This document shows, piece after piece, positions 25,300 through 26,816 of a stretch of DNA of 26,816 nucleotides. Positions within the stretch are counted from its first letter, which is position 1; every line of letters begins with the position of its first letter. The notes under the pieces are model-generated. The model did not search any database and was not told where the DNA came from. It saw only the letters and a program-made list of their open reading frames with translations. The translations under genes were made by a program, and so were the position numbers. Source of the DNA: a virus; the IMG/VR virus record IMGVR_UViG_3300004095_000012, positions 1 through 26,816 of that record, one strand, 5' to 3'.

Positions 25300-26816
25300 A
25301 TGTCTAATATTGCAGCTACTCTCTCATTAAACGTTCCTGCTATTACTGCCCTCTGCAAGGGTCCGAGAGGGAGCCTGTTCTACGCTGCATCAGGTCTACC
25401 AACAAATCCAAATAATATTTATAGCGGTACTGTCGGTGTGTCCGGTGATTATTATATTGATACATCAACGAGCTTACTATATGGTCCGTTCGGTGCAACA
25501 TGGCCGACGACGCCTCTTTTTGCTTTAAATCTACCTGTTAGTGCTTATCCAATTCAAATTATTCCAGGTACAACCTCACTTGTTATACCTACATACGGGT
25601 CAAATTCCATATCTCAACCAAGCTCATATGTTACTATTCTCGGTGGCTTTAATAATTCTATAACTGGTCTTAATTCTTTTGTTTTAGGATCGAATATTAC
25701 TGCAGCTGTTACCGGCTTTACATTATTAAACAATCTTTCATCAACCGGTACTATTTTTGCTAGCGCGGGTAACAGCAATCAATGGTATAATACCTATACC
25801 GCTGTTTCACCTAATAGTGGTAACTGGTTTTCAACTTATACATCTGTAGGTAGTAATAGTGGTAACTGGAATAGCACTTATACATCTGTAGGTAGTAATA
25901 GTGGTAACTGGAATAATACCTATTCTTCTGTTTTTGCTAATAGTGGCTGTTGGTCTAGTGCTTATTCTCTAGTTAGTGCCGTTGGGTATCAAACATACTA
26001 TGCAAATAATTCTTGCGCTATTCTACCATTTCAACAAACAAATTTTGCTACAGGAACAGCGAGCAATATTGGCGGTGGTAATTGCAATAATGTTTCAGGT
26101 TGTTTTTCAGGTATTTTAAATGGTGTTTGTAATACAGCATCCGGTAATTATAGTAATATCACAGGTGGCTTTAGTAGTAATGCCATAGCTAATTATTCAA
26201 ATGTGGCTGGTGGTGTAAAAAATACAGCATCTGGTTACGGCTCTACCATAGGTGGTGGTATATACAATATTGCTTGTGGTTATAATGCTGCTGTAGCGGC
26301 TGGTGCATATAATTGTTCAAATTGTTGTAGTACCTTTATCGGCGGTGGTAAGTATAATACAGCGTCCGGTATTCGTTCTGCTGTTGTAGCAGGTCAAAAT
26401 AATACAGCTTCCGGTCATTACTCTTATATAGCAGCTGGTTCAGCTAACGACACAAAAGGATATGCTAATACCTTTATCTTAGGTACAGGATTAAGCGCAA
26501 CACAAGCTAATTACACATACATCAATAACTTAAGTGTACAAGGTAGTATAAGTGTTAATGGTGGTATTAATACTGGCGGTACCGGTGGCGCTACATTTAA
26601 TTCATTGGGTGTTACAAATAATGCTACTGTAGGTGGTACATTGAGTAGTGTTGGTGCTGCTACACTAAATTCGCTAAACGTTACCAACAGCGCTACTGTC
26701 AGTGGTACATTAAAGGTTGCAGGTGCTTCTACTCTTGCTTCATTAGGTGTAACAAATAATGCTACAGTAGGTGGTACATTAGGTGTAACAAGTAATGCTA
26801 CAGTAGGTGGTACATT
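25300..26816 (+). CDS. second beta-roll tail fibre, runs off window
   Basis: Open frame from ATG 25300 to the right edge (505 codons, no stop). N-terminus MSNIAATLSLNVPAITALCK, then GDYYIDTSTSLLYGPFG, a tail-fibre-like entry segment. A short beta-roll unit with cap SFVLGSNITAAVTGFTLLNN is followed by 14-residue TSVGSNSGNWNSTY repeats. A main beta-roll block (about 250-400) has xGGGNNxxSG turns and many Cys (GGGNCNNVSGCFSGILNGVC, YNCSNCCSTFIGGG), and a second cap TFILGTGLSATQANYTYIN follows. The end is a run of 12-residue GVTNNATVGGTL repeats. Closely related in design to the fibre at 17495-20380. C-terminus not seen. Confidence 0.82.
   Translation, partial: MSNIAATLSLNVPAITALCKGPRGSLFYAASGLPTNPNNIYSGTVGVSGDYYIDTSTSLLYGPFGATWPTTPLFALNLPVSAYPIQIIPGTTSLVIPTYGSNSISQPSSYVTILGGFNNSITGLNSFVLGSNITAAVTGFTLLNNLSSTGTIFASAGNSNQWYNTYTAVSPNSGNWFSTYTSVGSNSGNWNSTYTSVGSNSGNWNNTYSSVFANSGCWSSAYSLVSAVGYQTYYANNSCAILPFQQTNFATGTASNIGGGNCNNVSGCFSGILNGVCNTASGNYSNITGGFSSNAIANYSNVAGGVKNTASGYGSTIGGGIYNIACGYNAAVAAGAYNCSNCCSTFIGGGKYNTASGIRSAVVAGQNNTASGHYSYIAAGSANDTKGYANTFILGTGLSATQANYTYINNLSVQGSISVNGGINTGGTGGATFNSLGVTNNATVGGTLSSVGAATLNSLNVTNSATVSGTLKVAGASTLASLGVTNNATVGGTLGVTSNATVGGT
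25834..25914 (+). repeat. 42-bp tandem repeat in fibre gene
   Basis: ACTTATACATCTGTAGGTAG... starts at 25834 and again at 25876, identical for 39 nt. It encodes 14-residue units around NSGNWN. A third, diverged unit lies just upstream. Confidence 0.8.
26566..26816 (+). repeat. 36-bp coding repeats at window edge
   Basis: Units of GVTNNATVGGTL; the last two DNA copies (26746 and 26782) are offset by 36 bp and nearly identical. The array continues past the window. Confidence 0.8.

Overview
The window looks like part of a large, tailed (T4-like or jumbo) bacteriophage genome infecting a Gram-negative bacterium. Supporting signs are dense short genes on one strand switching to long tail-fibre genes on the other, T4-type late promoter boxes (TATAAATA and variants), a phage-type Hsp20, a DUF932 protein, a RadA-like ATPase, a 2OG-Fe(II) oxygenase, phage-style small conserved proteins, a tRNA and a tmRNA. 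An encoded outer-membrane beta-barrel with a signal peptide and terminal Phe argues for a Gram-negative host. The DNA is AT-rich.

Layout. 1-3.9 kb (minus): an edge-truncated gene, a phage ribosomal protein bS21, four small unknowns, Hsp20, a PQ-loop (SemiSWEET-like) membrane protein, a small plus-strand gene, an M14-type metallopeptidase and an HExxH protein. 3.9-6.3 kb: tRNA-Glu, DUF932, a nucleotidyltransferase-fold protein. 6.3-7.05 kb: no convincing gene; it has a late promoter at one end and a strong terminator at the other, which predicts a structured RNA of about 700 nt. 7.05-8.8 kb: an outer-membrane beta-barrel and an inner-membrane transporter, apparently one operon. 8.8-9.6 kb: a tmRNA gene whose T-loop is interrupted by a 206-nt group I intron. 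9.6-17.3 kb: accessory and nucleic-acid genes (2OG oxygenase, HAD nucleotidase, Cys-rich small protein, RadA-like ATPase with added winged helix, paired CIVTG-domain proteins, a DUF6899-like gene with an in-frame UGA, a coiled-coil membrane protein). 17.5-26.8 kb (plus): five consecutive receptor-binding or tail-fibre genes (beta-roll fibre, two glycine-rich adhesins, a lectin-like protein, and a second beta-roll fibre running off the end).

How it fits together. The strongest theme is takeover of translation. The phage carries bS21, a tmRNA, a tRNA, and promoters that sit almost on top of start codons: sigma70-like -10 boxes typically exactly 6 nt before ATG, and late boxes 5-12 nt before ATG or GTG. 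Many messages should therefore be leaderless or have leaders of only a few nt. Only four genes show a clear Shine-Dalgarno sequence. A second theme is remodelling of the envelope or uptake (outer-membrane barrel, transporter, PQ-loop protein). All functions are inferred from sequence reading; no database search was run.
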